DNA of 64,000 nucleotides from Ligula intestinalis (taxonomy: Eukaryota > Platyhelminthes > Cestoda > Diphyllobothriidea > Diphyllobothriidae). The translations under genes were made by a program, and so were the position numbers. The stretch spans positions 50,321,830 through 50,385,829 of the forward strand of contig JAYGXS010000005.1 of assembly GCA_036362985.1 (NCBI GenBank), in the 5' to 3' direction. This document shows positions 46,461 through 58,194 of the stretch, in pieces; position 1 is the first letter of the stretch, and each line of letters opens with the position of its first letter. The notes beneath the pieces are model-generated. The model was not told the DNA's origin and did no database searches. It was given only the letters and a program-made list of their open reading frames with translations.

Positions 46461-48229
46461 AGATGCAAAATAGGAGTACGTGAGATCATTTATAGCGATA
46501 AAAGAAGAACTTTCGTTTTACGTCAGTGGAGCATATCACAATTCCAACCTCTACAATTAAAGGTCTGTGGATTAACACTCTTCGTGTTTTGAGGCACAGA
46601 ATGTTTCATCTCAAGTATTATACTGCTCAGATGATAAGTTAGGATTTTTTCCAAGAAAAACATCAGCCCAACAAATTGGAAGGCTAGCCATGCACATGAA
46701 GTAAATAACGTCACCAGATTAAGCCTCGGCTAGCGGATGGTGTCTGCTAACGGAGAAGATATGAGTCTATATCCGCTACCTATCACAGTAACTGCGTCTA
46801 TATATTCGCCGAAGGATGAAAACAGAAGGGCCAGAGAGGACATCAGACGAACCGCTGGCAATGGTGTAGTTTACGTTCGGTTGGCGGCGGAACTATACTT
46901 CATGCTAACTACCTTGATTGTAAGAAGGCATTTGATAGTGGGTGGTAGCATAGTAGATGAACGCGCTGAAAAATTAAGTGGCAAGGGATATGTTCTGACG
47001 GAAACCGTGATAACAGGGACGTTGTGGGTGAGATGTGGTTTAGAGGCGTAGAAGTACCGAAGAAAACAGCACGAATGTGATGATTTTAGCTTGATGAATT
47101 TATTTTTGTTTAAATCAGTACATCAATATTAGTTCAGGTCCCGTGGGGTTTAAAAAGCGTAATCTGTAGTGTCTCGAGCGAGCTCAAACCCTGTAGGGAT
47201 GTGATACTGTGAGAATGCTTGATATCCTAGAAGGTTCACAGTACACTCAGCGATTCAGAACAGGGTGTTTGATTAAGAATTTATTCATTAATAGTAGGAA
47301 AAAGAACGCGATAAAATGTCCCAAGAATGACGTTGCTTGGGGGGATTACCGTCAAGATTTTTGATAGGACGGCAGCTCTAAAGGATAAAAATGACAATGA
47401 AAAGATTACGAGGCACGTTGTTCAATTGTGCACGTAATGAATGACGGATGACACGTGGCAGCTAAGGGCTGAAGGTCAGTCAAAGCGATAAGTGTGAGTA
47501 ACTGAACACGAAAATGATCTAATTGACCGAAGGTCAACCAATGAGAAGCCACTGGGTTAACGTCGTACGTACTTTTATACGTTAAGACTTTTGGAAACGT
47601 AGCCTGGCCTATTTTTACTTACCAGCCATTTTCTTGTAAAAATCTTCGGATTTCCTCAGTTGTACCACCTAATGTATAGCTGAAAATATGCCGAAGGGGC
47701 TGCTTAAGGTGGAAAATACGATACCAAAGTGTCCAATCACAAATTATCTGGTAGACAATGGTCATGTGATTAACCCAAGGACTGCATTTAAAACGACCGG
47801 GCGTCTCCTGCGATTAGTGGAAGCTGCTGCAATACGGAACGTAGAAACAGAACTCTGTAAGCAGCTGAATCACGTGATCAACCTCGCATTGCCGTGGTAA
47901 AAAGGACATAAACCCATTCCCTTTCCCGTCCTCTCACGCCCCTTCTCTTGCCCCGTCCTTTGTCCTCTCCCCCTTTAATCACACTTGACAGGCTTTCACT
48001 GTAACCTGGGCTGCCTTGGTTCAAAAACCTCCTTTCCATCCTCTTCACCCTCGTCATGTGTATTCGAATCTAAAGCTTACAGCTCATGCTCTATTTACCC
48101 ATCGTGTTACAGTCTTCTAGTTCGACTCAGCTTGTTTATCTTATTTATAGGCAATGACCTATGCAATTGAATGAGAGGTCACAAAATTGTACGTCATTCA
48201 GGAAGAGTTACTAAACTTGAAAACGGTCG
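46461..48229. other. Non-coding, no gene recognised
   Basis: Frames up to 104 codons (46737-47051) show no conserved feature. No shared repeat was found. Confidence 0.4.
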
Positions 48230-48440
48230 AACTTTTCAGGACCCGATCCCAGTTAAGTTTTTGAAATAATTTTCTCCGGCCAAACCGCTAGCCTTGATCA
48301 TTCAGGCATGATTTGCTACTGGGCACCTGCCCTCCGATTGGAAGGCTGCAACCGTCGCTCCACTCATGGGAACCGCAAATTTCTCGACATAAAGGGGTAT
48401 TCCGGCGTAATCTGCCTGTATCTGCAGGTCTGCGTCCTCC
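48230..48440 (+). pseudogene. CR1-like LINE fragment G, first part
   Basis: Translates, with a stop, as ATGHLPSDWKAATVAPL followed by a decayed NYRPVSL region. This corresponds to ETGCLPVDWKSARITPLYKG in the element at 40494-43291. Very short and degenerate. Confidence 0.6.
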
Positions 48441-49879
48441 GTACATAGACAACGTGCCCACTAAAACTGCCCCCACTATAACGCGGGTGTTCACACGATC
48501 ACCCCAGTTGAGGATGGTGAACCTGGTAAATGCATATTCCTATACGGTATGCTTATGAAAATGTAGGAGGCATGTCTTATTACTAAGCTATTGATGCAGT
48601 CATAAGAAATGCTAAGCTTCTGTGTTTATTTGATTCGGGAGAAGATAGCTCTCTGTTGGACAGGAGATGCTTTATTTATTCCAAGCTAGAGCTCGACACT
48701 GTAGTAAGTCGTAAATTCAGCCTGAAAATCGCAAATGGCATCACGTTGCGATATAAAGGTATATTAAAACTTGCGCTATTATTAGCTAACGCTTCTTCAA
48801 CCCGGTATTTATTATTTGTCCGGCATATTTTGAGACTGCATACTATGTGCCGATTTCCTACACGCACGTATGGCCGTATGATAGTAGTACTAGTTACTGG
48901 TCTTATACAGTATGATTACTAGAATTAGTACACCTAGCATTGGCATATTACTTCTAGCACCAGTGCCCTAGCCCTCGTAGTGCAAGATCAGTGGCAACTG
49001 ACATAGTTTTTGGTGTTAAGTGGTGAGTGGTTGGAGATCAATGCAAGCCTCAATATGCTCCGAGCCTCAAACATGTATTTACTCGGAATAGCATAAATCC
49101 AGATTCACACTCCTAGTTTAAATCGAGGGAACATGAGTCCCGCGTTGACTTTCATCAGTGTCACCTATGACTAATGTTACAGTCAATAATAGTACCAGTA
49201 CTACTATCACTCAGCTACACTCTTAGTAAGTAGTAGTAGCAGTATTGGTAGTAGTAGAAATAGCAGTAGTAGTAGAAGTAGTAGCAGTGCCAGGCTTGGT
49301 TTGCTTGAGTTTGTCCTGACATCTGCTGAAGGCGAGTAAGGATAAATTGTGCGGAAGTACCAGCGCTAAAGTCTACTGTGACTTAAGAATAAGTTAGGCC
49401 GTATTCTGGCCTGCATTAAAGAAAGCGGCCTACGCCTGATTCCGTTTGGCCATCTCGACTCTGCCTAGTCACCGGTTCAAGCGGGTCGAGGGTTAAAAGT
49501 GACGTAGACGGCTGCGCATATATTGCACTTAAGTGTCATCTCTGACTGCAGTAACTGTCCCTGCTCTTGAGCACATTGTGGACTTCATTGAAGTCGATGG
49601 TCAAACTATCATTTAGGGGTAGAATTTGAACGTCTTTCCACCATTTAGGTTGTACAATCACGGAGAAAACCCTTATAAAGCGAGGATGCAGAATTTCTGC
49701 GAGCAGAATTGCTTCCTCTCCTATATCCAATGTAACTTTTACTGTTCTGAGCTTTTGAACCCTTCCAGAAGACGGGCTCCTGTAAGACTTCGAAAGCTCA
49801 GAACAATAAACCAATTGATCTGGTGCTCGACACGCCTTCTTTCTCGTCCATGCAAATACCTGGATCCCGAACTTTCGCA
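48441..49879. other. Probable insertion splitting LINE fragment G
   Basis: The two LINE pieces on either side are adjacent in the intact protein, so this 1.4 kb looks inserted. It contains the AGT-rich dispersed repeat (48880-49300). No ends or coding capacity recognised. Confidence 0.4.
48880..49300. repeat. AGT-rich dispersed repeat, inverted relative of 15001-15900
   Basis: The complement of about 49060-49200 (with gtgtgaatctggattta and gtaaatacatg) matches 15215-15345. An AGT/AGC trinucleotide tract is at 49226-49295. Confidence 0.5.
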
Positions 49880-50870
49880 TTCATTCGATAACTTTTACAG
49901 TGGTAGATCCTGTCATACAAATTTGCTCTTTTCACTTGAACACAGGACCAGAGCTGGTGACGAAGGCAATATGGTGAACCCTATCCACCGCGAATTCAAA
50001 AAGTGCTTCGACACCGTTCCTTGTCAAAGACTCCTGGTCAAACTGACTGGACGGTCTCGAAGAGTGATGGGTGGCGTTCCTTATGACTCATTTTCGGGAC
50101 TGCACCAGGGAACTAGTCTATGATGTCATCCCGTTCACCGTGGAAATCCGTTCGCAATGCGGCAGACGAAGCTCACCTAAAAGAGCAAATTGAGAGGTTG
50201 AGAGGTTGGTTTATGCCCTTCAATATAAGCCATTGCAATTTTCTTCGAATTGATATCTAAAAGGTCTTCAGCCCGAGGATTACTTTTCAAACAGTACACC
50301 GCCGCAACCAGTGGACAATCAAAAGGGCTTTGCCTGAATCCAACACTGAACTGCACGGAGGTGACTAATTTTGCTAGGTATACACTGCAGCCAAGCTGGC
50401 GAGCCTTTATAGGGGTTTGAATAATAATGCCTCCCCAAAATATTTGGAAGCTTAGTGCGGCCGCATCTACACCATATAGACACTAAGACCTTGAACTCTC
50501 CAGGACTGTACTGTCTTAGAGAAGGCTCAGAGGCGGACGGCAAAATGGCCAAAAGTCTGGGAATAGTGTCCCTCACCTACAGGCAACTACGAGGTGATCT
50601 CATACTAACCTTCCGCATTATTATGGACTAGACTGTTGCTCTGTCTCAGTGATTTTTTCACTCCCACTTTGCATGGTCATTCGCGAAACTATGTACAAAG
50701 AAAGTTGGGATTGGTAGGCGCAAGTTTTCTCCAATAGGGCACTGTTTCAGGCTTGGAACGCTCTGTTTGTTGATGTTTTTCTCTCCTCCTTTGTGGATTC
50801 GTTTAAGTGCAAACTGAACAGGCACCAGGCTTCTCTCTTGCCAGCCACAAACATGCGGCACTGTCAGCTG
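49880..50870 (+). pseudogene. CR1-like LINE fragment G, second part
   Basis: Degenerate RT: SGRSCHTNLLFSLEHRT (about 49901) and motif A IHREFKKCFDTVPCQRLL (about 49980-50033), then QIERLRGWFMPFN (about 50190) and, in changing frames, LEKAQRRTAKW and RQLRGDLILTFRI. The order follows the 40494-43291 element. No catalytic DD motif is left; many stops. Confidence 0.7.
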
Positions 50871-52334
50871 TTGCAATTACATGTAATTATACTACTTGAT
50901 ATAAATGGGTAGAAGTTTTTGTTTATCTTGTTTTTCAATTCGCAGACTGTTGCTTCCCTGTCATATGCATGAATCTAAACAAACTCCTTTTTCCCTTATC
51001 TTTATTTATCGGTTTTCCTTATTAGTCGCAACAAGTTATCGAATCGGGTCAAGCGCTGAACGCAAAAAGGCCGGAGTATGATGGAAATCCTGATATGATG
51101 CTGTTTGCAGCATGACAACGCTTAGCCTTATGTTGTACATCAAGTGAGGTAAGCTTTCGAACTACATGGCGGGAGGTCCTACCCTACCCCCCCCCCCCAT
51201 TCAACAGATATTATTCCATCAGCTTAACATTTTTTTCGGTCAATGCACCTTGGCTGTGCTGAATGGCACTTCAGTTCTTAGGAACAACGCAAAAACGGCT
51301 CCATCAACAGCTTTCCTACGGTAGAATCCATTTTTACCGAAAGATGAAAGGACTGTTAAAGCTGCTCACGGACAGTACTTTTAATAGTATCTAATGTTTA
51401 TTTTATTTTCAATAAACGTTGTTTTCTTTCATTATTATACATGAAATAATTCCCACTCCGAAAAATACCACTGTCATACAGGGAGACTTAAATTCATAAC
51501 TTTAATTCCTTTGTTTTACTTGCAGCAAAGAGGTGATTTCATCTTATTTTAGAAGATTCTACATTGCCTTGAGGAAGTGCTGCTTTTTGAGGGCATGTTT
51601 CGGTGGCACCTCTTGTCCCATCTTTGAGGGCATTCAATGAAGCTGCGCACGGCAATGTCGATGCTTAACCCCTGCTCTGGATTCTTTATGCAGTGGGTAG
51701 TGTAACACTGAAATTATCTATCTCAGGCATTGAGGCGACCTCCCTACAGCTCTTCAATGAGCGCTTGGATAAGTGTCCATTGTTTTCTCTCGACAAGCTG
51801 AATCCGCTTTAAATACCACGTGAACTCTAGGCAGGTTTTATATTTTAAAAACAATGTTACTGATACTTTGTTATTACTATCTTTATGGTGACGATTTTTA
51901 AGAGCACGGATACAGCATGTGAATCATAAGGTTTTCAAGGGCACTACCTATTACCCCCGCCAAATAAACTCAGACTCAGTACTTCAGGGTTAGAGTTAGA
52001 GTAAGCATTTTTTATTCGGTTTAGGGTTAGCTTAAACGTTTGGATTTAGCGCTGGATTCCAGTAATTGGTATCAAAAATAGACCTACCCCTGCGCTACAC
52101 CTAATTCCAACTCTAACGTCTCCATGCTTGTGGAGTTAATATACGTTTTTCGAGATGACTCCTAAATGAGTCCACAATCCGTTGGCGTTCTCAACAGATG
52201 ATAATCTTCAAAAGCCATCGTTTAGTTTTATTTGGCTGGCAGTTCTGCTAGTGAACGCATAAGTCATCGTATTACCAAGCTTCAATTACTTCCTGGATGG
52301 TTAGAGGCCAAAATGTGAGTTCTGTCAAAGTTAT
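50871..52334. other. Non-coding, no gene recognised
   Basis: A run of 12 C lies at about 51187-51198. Around 51985-52035 there are degenerate TTAGGG-like phrases, too few for a telomeric array. Otherwise nothing. Confidence 0.4.
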
Positions 52335-52700
52335 TCCCAGTAAACAGGATGCATATATACCTGCCGGAGACAGCCGATTGCGTCTTTTTACCATCATATG
52401 GTAGGCATGTGGGCGTAGAAAGGACGATTTTCCTGTTTCGCCGCAATATACTGTATTGCACGCATTACATTATATTTCACAGACGGTTCATTTTTTACTG
52501 GAATAGCCAACCGCAATCGTAGGATGAAAAAGCTGAGTGCATACCACGATCTTCCATTTTTGCTTCATTTGTGTTTTGTGCTTGATAGGGTGTCTTCGGA
52601 CTAGGTTAAAAGCATCTTTACAACAATTAGGGGTTCTTCAGGTTGTTTAATTGAACAGCCCATTGGAATTACCGATCCCTTCTACGTTAAGCTTGCGTTT
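52335..52700 (-). pseudogene. Second Penelope-like GIY-YIG fragment
   Basis: The complement of about 52460-52345 translates as ACNTVYCGETGKSSF then LRPHAYHMMVKRRNRLSPAG, matching the GIY-YIG domain (NYTGQTGR, RIHEH, AVRRGD) of the copy at 3480-4250. Upstream, in a shifted frame with a stop, is LIVVKMLLT and SEDTLSSTKHK, like the linker before the domain. It diverges strongly from the first copy, so it belongs to another Penelope lineage. Dead. Confidence 0.65.
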
Positions 52701-53038
52701 TCTTATGTGTCAACCTAAAACATCTCAGGAAGGGCTAGGATGAGCAATAAAATGTGCAATGGGTTGTTTGGTTTACTCCATAAAATTCATTTCGAGCTGC
52801 GAGGTTTTGCTTGACCTTCGTACAGCTCGGTTTGCGTGAGAAGTCCGAGACTGGGTGATGGCCTTTAAATGCAAAAATAACTTCTGAGTAAGTTTCTCTG
52901 GCAAAAAGGCCCAAAGTACATGCTCAATGGAGGGTAAGTACTTCGTTGCTTCCATAAATGTAATATCAACTCATCTTCATACGTCCTCCATAGAGGGGCA
53001 TTAACGACAACCTCTGCGTCTTTTCCTCACTATATACA
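52701..53038. other. Non-coding spacer
   Basis: No gene or repeat recognised. Confidence 0.4.
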
Positions 53039-53370
53039 CAATCTGACGCGTTTGAAGCTATCAGAGTGCGCTAAAAGCCGTGCCTTGGAAGGCTGCTAAC
53101 TAACGGGATCATTTGGACTGCCCAGTCAGTCTAGTGTGTGTTTGTGTGAATTGGTCGGCTTGTGACCTGTGGGTCAGGCTGCAATGGCTCACTATAATAA
53201 ATCTGAATACGCTAGAATCTACCAGGGAGCGTTAAAAGCCGTGGCTTGGAGGGTTTGCCAAATGACGGGAAAACTCGGGCCCCTATGTTGCTGCTCCTTT
53301 TGTACGCGTGTGTTTTGTATGTGTGTATGGGAGGAGAAGGAGGACTGAGAGTCAGGCTGCAATGGCTCCT
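53039..53370. repeat. Degenerate tandem repeat, two units of ~160 bp
   Basis: Unit 1 (53039-53192) and unit 2 (53202-53370) both start aatctga, continue with gcg-taaaagccgtg-cttgga, and end gtcaggctgcaatggctc. Unit 2 has an expanded GT-rich middle. Confidence 0.65.
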
Positions 53371-53466
53371 TCTTACTGTGACCGTTATGGTACTCCCGTT
53401 CGGTGGGATCCGAGCCAGGTGTGGTTGCACAACCAAGGGTGACTCCGACCGCGCCAGCAACCTGCG

Positions 53467-53875
53467 CCTCCTCCCATCTCCGGTTTTCTTGACTTCGTAA
53501 TGACTCTGTACCCAGCAGATGAATATGGGAGAAGGGAAATTGGTAGATACATCGAAAGTTTGGATGCTTGCGAATATACGAGGCCCAGGTAACTGAATAG
53601 ACAAAGGTAAGACGTTCTCTGGGACGTTCTCTTTCTCTCTCTCGGCGGAACCGAGTTAAATACACTGTGAGCTGTACATTTTCACTCCTTGAAAATGAGC
53701 TCGCGCGGGGGAGGATTCGAAACGTCGGAAAAATAAACCCCTGGTAACAGAAAACGTCTTACATTCTTCTATACGTCGAAAGTATACCACCACAGACAAG
53801 GCCTTTTTCCTGCGCCACCTTGGTTTGGGGGCCTACGATAGACATAGTGGAAACTGATGGTTGCATTATATGTAC
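53467..53875. repeat. Repeat R, copy 1, interrupted by a ~210 bp insertion
   Basis: The left half (53467-53555; cccatctccggttttcttga, gggagaaggg) and right half (53770-53875; caaggcctttttcctg, gatagacat) are contiguous in the intact copy at 54313-54492. The string atac-tcgaaagt occurs at both edges of the insert, like a target-site duplication. Confidence 0.7.
53607..53762 (+). mobile_element. Insert in repeat R with hammerhead-like tail
   Basis: Bounded by the inverted 13-mers GTAAGACGTTCTC (53607-53619) and GAAAACGTCTTAC (53750-53762). Inside are GAGGATTC, GAAACGTCGG (53719-53728) and AAAATAAACCCCTGGT, a degenerate form of the Penelope-type tail. Confidence 0.5.
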
Positions 53876-53919
53876 AGTATGGCAAGTGCTGTATGAAGCA
53901 TTCCGTAATTTGAAAAAGA

Positions 53920-54019
53920 NNNNNNNNNNNNNNNNNNNNNNNNNNNNNNNNNNNNNNNNNNNNNNNNNNNNNNNNNNNNNNNNNNNNNNNNNNNNNNNNN
54001 NNNNNNNNNNNNNNNNNNN
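53920..54019. other. Assembly gap, 100 N
   Basis: Exactly 100 undetermined bases, so probably a scaffold gap of unknown true length. Confidence 0.99.
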
Positions 54020-54312
54020 TCCTCTTGAAGGAAAAGTACGTTCTTGCCTATGGTTTGAGGAAGTGGCTGTATGGCTCTCATAGAATTTCGCAATAGATAT
54101 GAATCGTGCTCTATATATCGGTAGCAGCATTAATAAATTGACGGATACGATGTATTATGAATTAACACCGCATAGTTGTAAAAAAACTCAAAATTAGAAT
54201 ATTTTTAAAACCGATTAACAGTATTGCAACCCTACTCAATTTTGGTTTTTGAGTGATCACCGATCTTCTTGAAATTGCGGAATGTTTCGTGCAGCACTCG
54301 TCATACTGTACT

Positions 54313-54492
54313 TCCTCTCCCATCTCCGGTTTTCTTGACTTGGTAATGACACCGTACCAAACAGATGAGTGTGGGAGAAGGGAGTGCGGTAGATACGTCG
54401 AAAATCTACCACCACCACCACCACTAGTAGCAAGGCCTTTTTCCTGTGCCACCGATAGACATCATGGAAACCGATAGTTGAATTATATGTAG
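54313..54492. repeat. Repeat R, copy 2, uninterrupted
   Basis: Intact version of the repeat split at 53467-53875. Contains a short ACC run (about 54407-54424). No coding capacity; class unknown. Confidence 0.7.
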
Positions 54493-57400
54493 GTCTAATG
54501 ATTGTCTACATATACTGTTGAATAACTGTCGGTGAGAGGTCAAAATGTACATATGACTAGCGTTGTTGGGTTCTGCGAGCACGAACAGAAGCCAGTAGAC
54601 GTTGGGAATGACTCAGTCGGTGACTCAACGGTGAGCAATTAACAGGCAAAATGTAGGAATACATATTGCCCCGATCCGCCTGCTCGGTCGTGGTTGGTTG
54701 CTGTTTCAATCAGCATGTAAATATTTATTTTTCCCGGCGAATAAACCTCCCGATGCGGTGGGAGAAGTGTGTATAGGCGCGCTATGGTATTCGGCATAGG
54801 GAGGAGGAACCAGCGAGGTTTTGACTGTGGCTTATTTCTGTCTACATTGAGCTTAGGAATAAGTAACTGTTGATTGGGCTTCTTGGGCTCGTTTTTGCCC
54901 CGTCTACTTGGAGCTCGAAATCAGCTTCGATGTTCTTTTTTTTCAGCGAGGCCATTCCTCGTCGTCGGTCTCCGACCCCGCTCTCCGCTCCTGTTGACGT
55001 CATCATTACCGGGCAGTTGCCATGGCAAGCGCGGGCGCCGTTAATGTTGTGGAGAGCCACGCCAACAGCTGTGTCAACTAAGCGACTTGTTGAGGCGATG
55101 ACCACACTGTTTGGCCAGTTGACTTCTTGAGTGTTTGAAGTAGGGGTCGAGGCCGGAAACTGGACTGTTTGCTTTGCGGGGCCATACTCGAGGCCCTGAT
55201 ACCTGGCCTCTCACCTAAACTCTCCGCCCCCGCTACCCCCCTCCCCCCCCCCCCCCCCCCCCCCCCCTCTCTCTCTCCCTCTTCCTCTCCCATGGCTAAG
55301 CTAGCCAATTAGCTTCAAGTGCTAACTCACACTGACTCTGGTGGGCCGAAAAACACCGCTTCAATAAACACTTCAGAAGTGCATACAGTTGAGCATCTTC
55401 GCGACCGTCTGAGCACCCATTGGAACTTCCTCGGGCGTGATAGAGGCAATGGAAACAGACGGAGCTCATTAGTTGGGACTGACGAGGAGGAAAAGGAGGA
55501 GATTGCTGCTCTAGTATCATTTTAGCCTAACAGCCCACGTCAGCATACCTTGAGCCAGTACGATGCCCCTACGAATTTAGAGGTTTTCCTGGACATTAGG
55601 GGGATTTTACAGCTGTGGAGAGGAAAGTGTAGAGATTAAAAAATAGCTGGAGGCTCGTGTCGCAGTAAGCGTGACACGTCGTCATCGCGGCTATATCACA
55701 ACAATGTAGGATGTTCTCCTTTCGAAACGATATATTCGGTTGTTTGCATTAACCCTAGCTCCCTTTAGTCGGTTCAGGTAGCTGGCACTGAAAAGGTTGG
55801 TTGGATTTTTGATTTCCGTTGGCGGCCTTTGATTCATCCTATTCGTATTACCCCCATCCTCCCGCTTGGCCGTTAGTTTCATTGTTTTACCCTATGTTTG
55901 TTTTATATGTGTTTTTAGGCAGCTATACGTGTACGTGAGCGCATTTGTGGAAATATTCTGGAAGCAATAGATTATGTAAGCCCCCTAGCTACCACTAATC
56001 CCATGATCGTGCAAAATGGGAATAATGATAGTGGGAGTTTAAGGATGGGGCCTTACCGCGGACAACCAACGAAATGTGTGTGCTGGAAAGCATAAAAAAT
56101 AGGTAAATTTTGGTCAAAACTACTTTTATAGGCCCATATATGACAATGCAATTGAGAGGGATATTTTAAAAAATAAACAAAAATAAACTCTCGATAAATA
56201 AAAAGGAATTGAATTTTTAAAAGACATGACAAAACAACTTTTTGTATTACCTTATAGGAATGCAGTAGTTAAAACACAGAGGGTTAATTCCCATAGCAAT
56301 GAAATAATAAACCAAATATAGGTCATTCTATCTATTTTTAAACACGGCGGGCTTACATAACCTATACTTACCGACAGTCTCGCCATGGAAACGCGACGGT
56401 CAAGTGCTAAACCCGAACACTAAGCTCAAAGTCTCGTAGAAATGGAGCCGCTGCAGAGTTCCTAGTCACAATTCTGCGTTCTTGCTCTCATTCGTTTTTA
56501 ACAGTTGAATAATGCAGCCCCAAAAACGTACACACAGCTCTGCGCACCCCCTCGAGATAGAGAAGCAAGATCGCTTGCCTTGAGCTAGACCCAATTAACT
56601 CACCTTCTGGGCGCATTTGGTGGGACCTCAAATAACAGTCGGGATCCATGCAGTTGAACCTTCAAATTACCCCCTCATTACGGGTGAATTGACTCTAACA
56701 GTCTGTAACGTGCACAGGCTGATAGACAACCTAACTGTTAATCAGAGGGAAAGGCAGAAACCATTAGTCGCCACCAAGTTTGTCAGATACGGCGAAAGCT
56801 GCCAAACGCCGAGGTACCCCTGTTTAGCAAATTCGGAAGCCACTTTCTTTTGTTTCAAGCAATATGAAAGGGAATGATGACGCGAAGAAGAAATAGGTTT
56901 CCTCCTAGGACCAGAAACTGTCCAAAGAGACCTTCCTGAAATAAACCCGCTGGTTGATTCACTAGTGTGACCGCCATTATCTGGAAGCGTCTCCCTACCA
57001 AAGTTTGCGTGATGGCCAACCAATCCTGGTTTCAAGAAGACTAACTGCTACAAGGACCTGTGTTCTCTCGTAGTGTGGATGCTCAAGGGAACTAATTGAG
57101 TAGTTTGAGGGTTTTAATGCGTTTTTGGTCAGTGATCAGCCGTCGCGGTGCATCAACAAAGGACCGCCCTCAGTAAGTTTGAATGAAACAACCCTTATAG
57201 ATACAAAATCACTGCGGGGATACACCTAAGGCTACACCACGTTTGCCTAACAGTTCACATGCTCGTAGCGAGAAGAGACCATATGAATGTGTTGGTGTCA
57301 AGACCAGTGCAGGGTATCGGATGCTGAACCGACGAGCATCCACCTGTTTTAAGCATAAGCCTGTGAGTATAAACACGGATGCGTCAACAGGGAGGGGGTG

Positions 57401-58194
57401 TGCAATGGAAACTAAACATTTCACTGCTGAATTAAAATGGGAGCCTGTCCCCAGGGAGATCAGCATGCTAGAGGGAATGCACTTTTATGGAAATTGGACT
57501 ATTGGCAATTGATGGTTTAGATCATCGTTTAGCATGCGACTCCACATCTCGGGAGGTTCTTAGTCCGACACGTTGAGTTGCATCCCCTGTAGTGGCTTTA
57601 GTCGGGGTGTCTAGCTGATTTGTCTACTTCACAAAGTCCAAGAGCTCTACAGATAAATTGCACACTTCCAAATGAATCGAAGGCATCAAAGTGACGTGCG
57701 TCCAACCAATCATCTGAAGCCTCATCAGCTCGATTACAACGGCCTTTATTGTAAACACTATCCTAAAGACCGGGTTTGAGCACATCCCATCAGGATTTTC
57801 TTACCGATACCTACGCCGAACTTTTGAGATTTATTTATCCCTTGAATCTTGTTTCTAACAACTGTCTTCGGCAAATTTGAATTCGGCTTTATGTAGATGT
57901 ATACTGCAGAAGTTACTGACATTCACATGCATCTGCGAATGACTGTTTTTTTTCTGTGAAAGACGATGAGAGCAGTTTTGTTGTCCAATCGTGAGGATCC
58001 TCAGACCTACATTTTTAGGGGTGTACCAGACTGATTCATCGTGCAGAGACCCCGAAATCTTTCGTCTTATGATAAAAATAAAGAAGGAGACGCTTTATTT
58101 TGGAAGTATCATTCCAATCTTCTCAGGAGAAACGTCCTCCATTCTGTGTGAATACATTTAGAGACAGAACCCCCATGACCCTGGAAGAGAAAAA
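54493..58194. other. Non-coding, no gene recognised
   Basis: Holds low-complexity tracts (25 C at 55243-55267 followed by CT units) and several frames of 85-97 codons at 54842-55130, 56617-57035 and 57209-57512, none with a recognisable domain. Those around 56742-57035 and 57209-57466 (minus) look slightly protein-like and may come from an unclassified repeat. Confidence 0.4.
55243..55267. repeat. C homopolymer (25 nt) followed by CT microsatellite
   Basis: Twenty-five consecutive C, then CTCTCTCTCTCC. The complement is a G-run able to form quadruplex structures; length may be unstable or mis-assembled. Confidence 0.9.

Noticed and set aside
51985..52035. Telomere-like TTAGGG repeats
   Set aside because: Only scattered, imperfect phrases; no array.
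53246..53604. Frames of 84-148 codons around 53.2-53.7 kb
   Set aside because: They run across the tandem repeat, repeat R and its insertion, so they are not a single coding unit.
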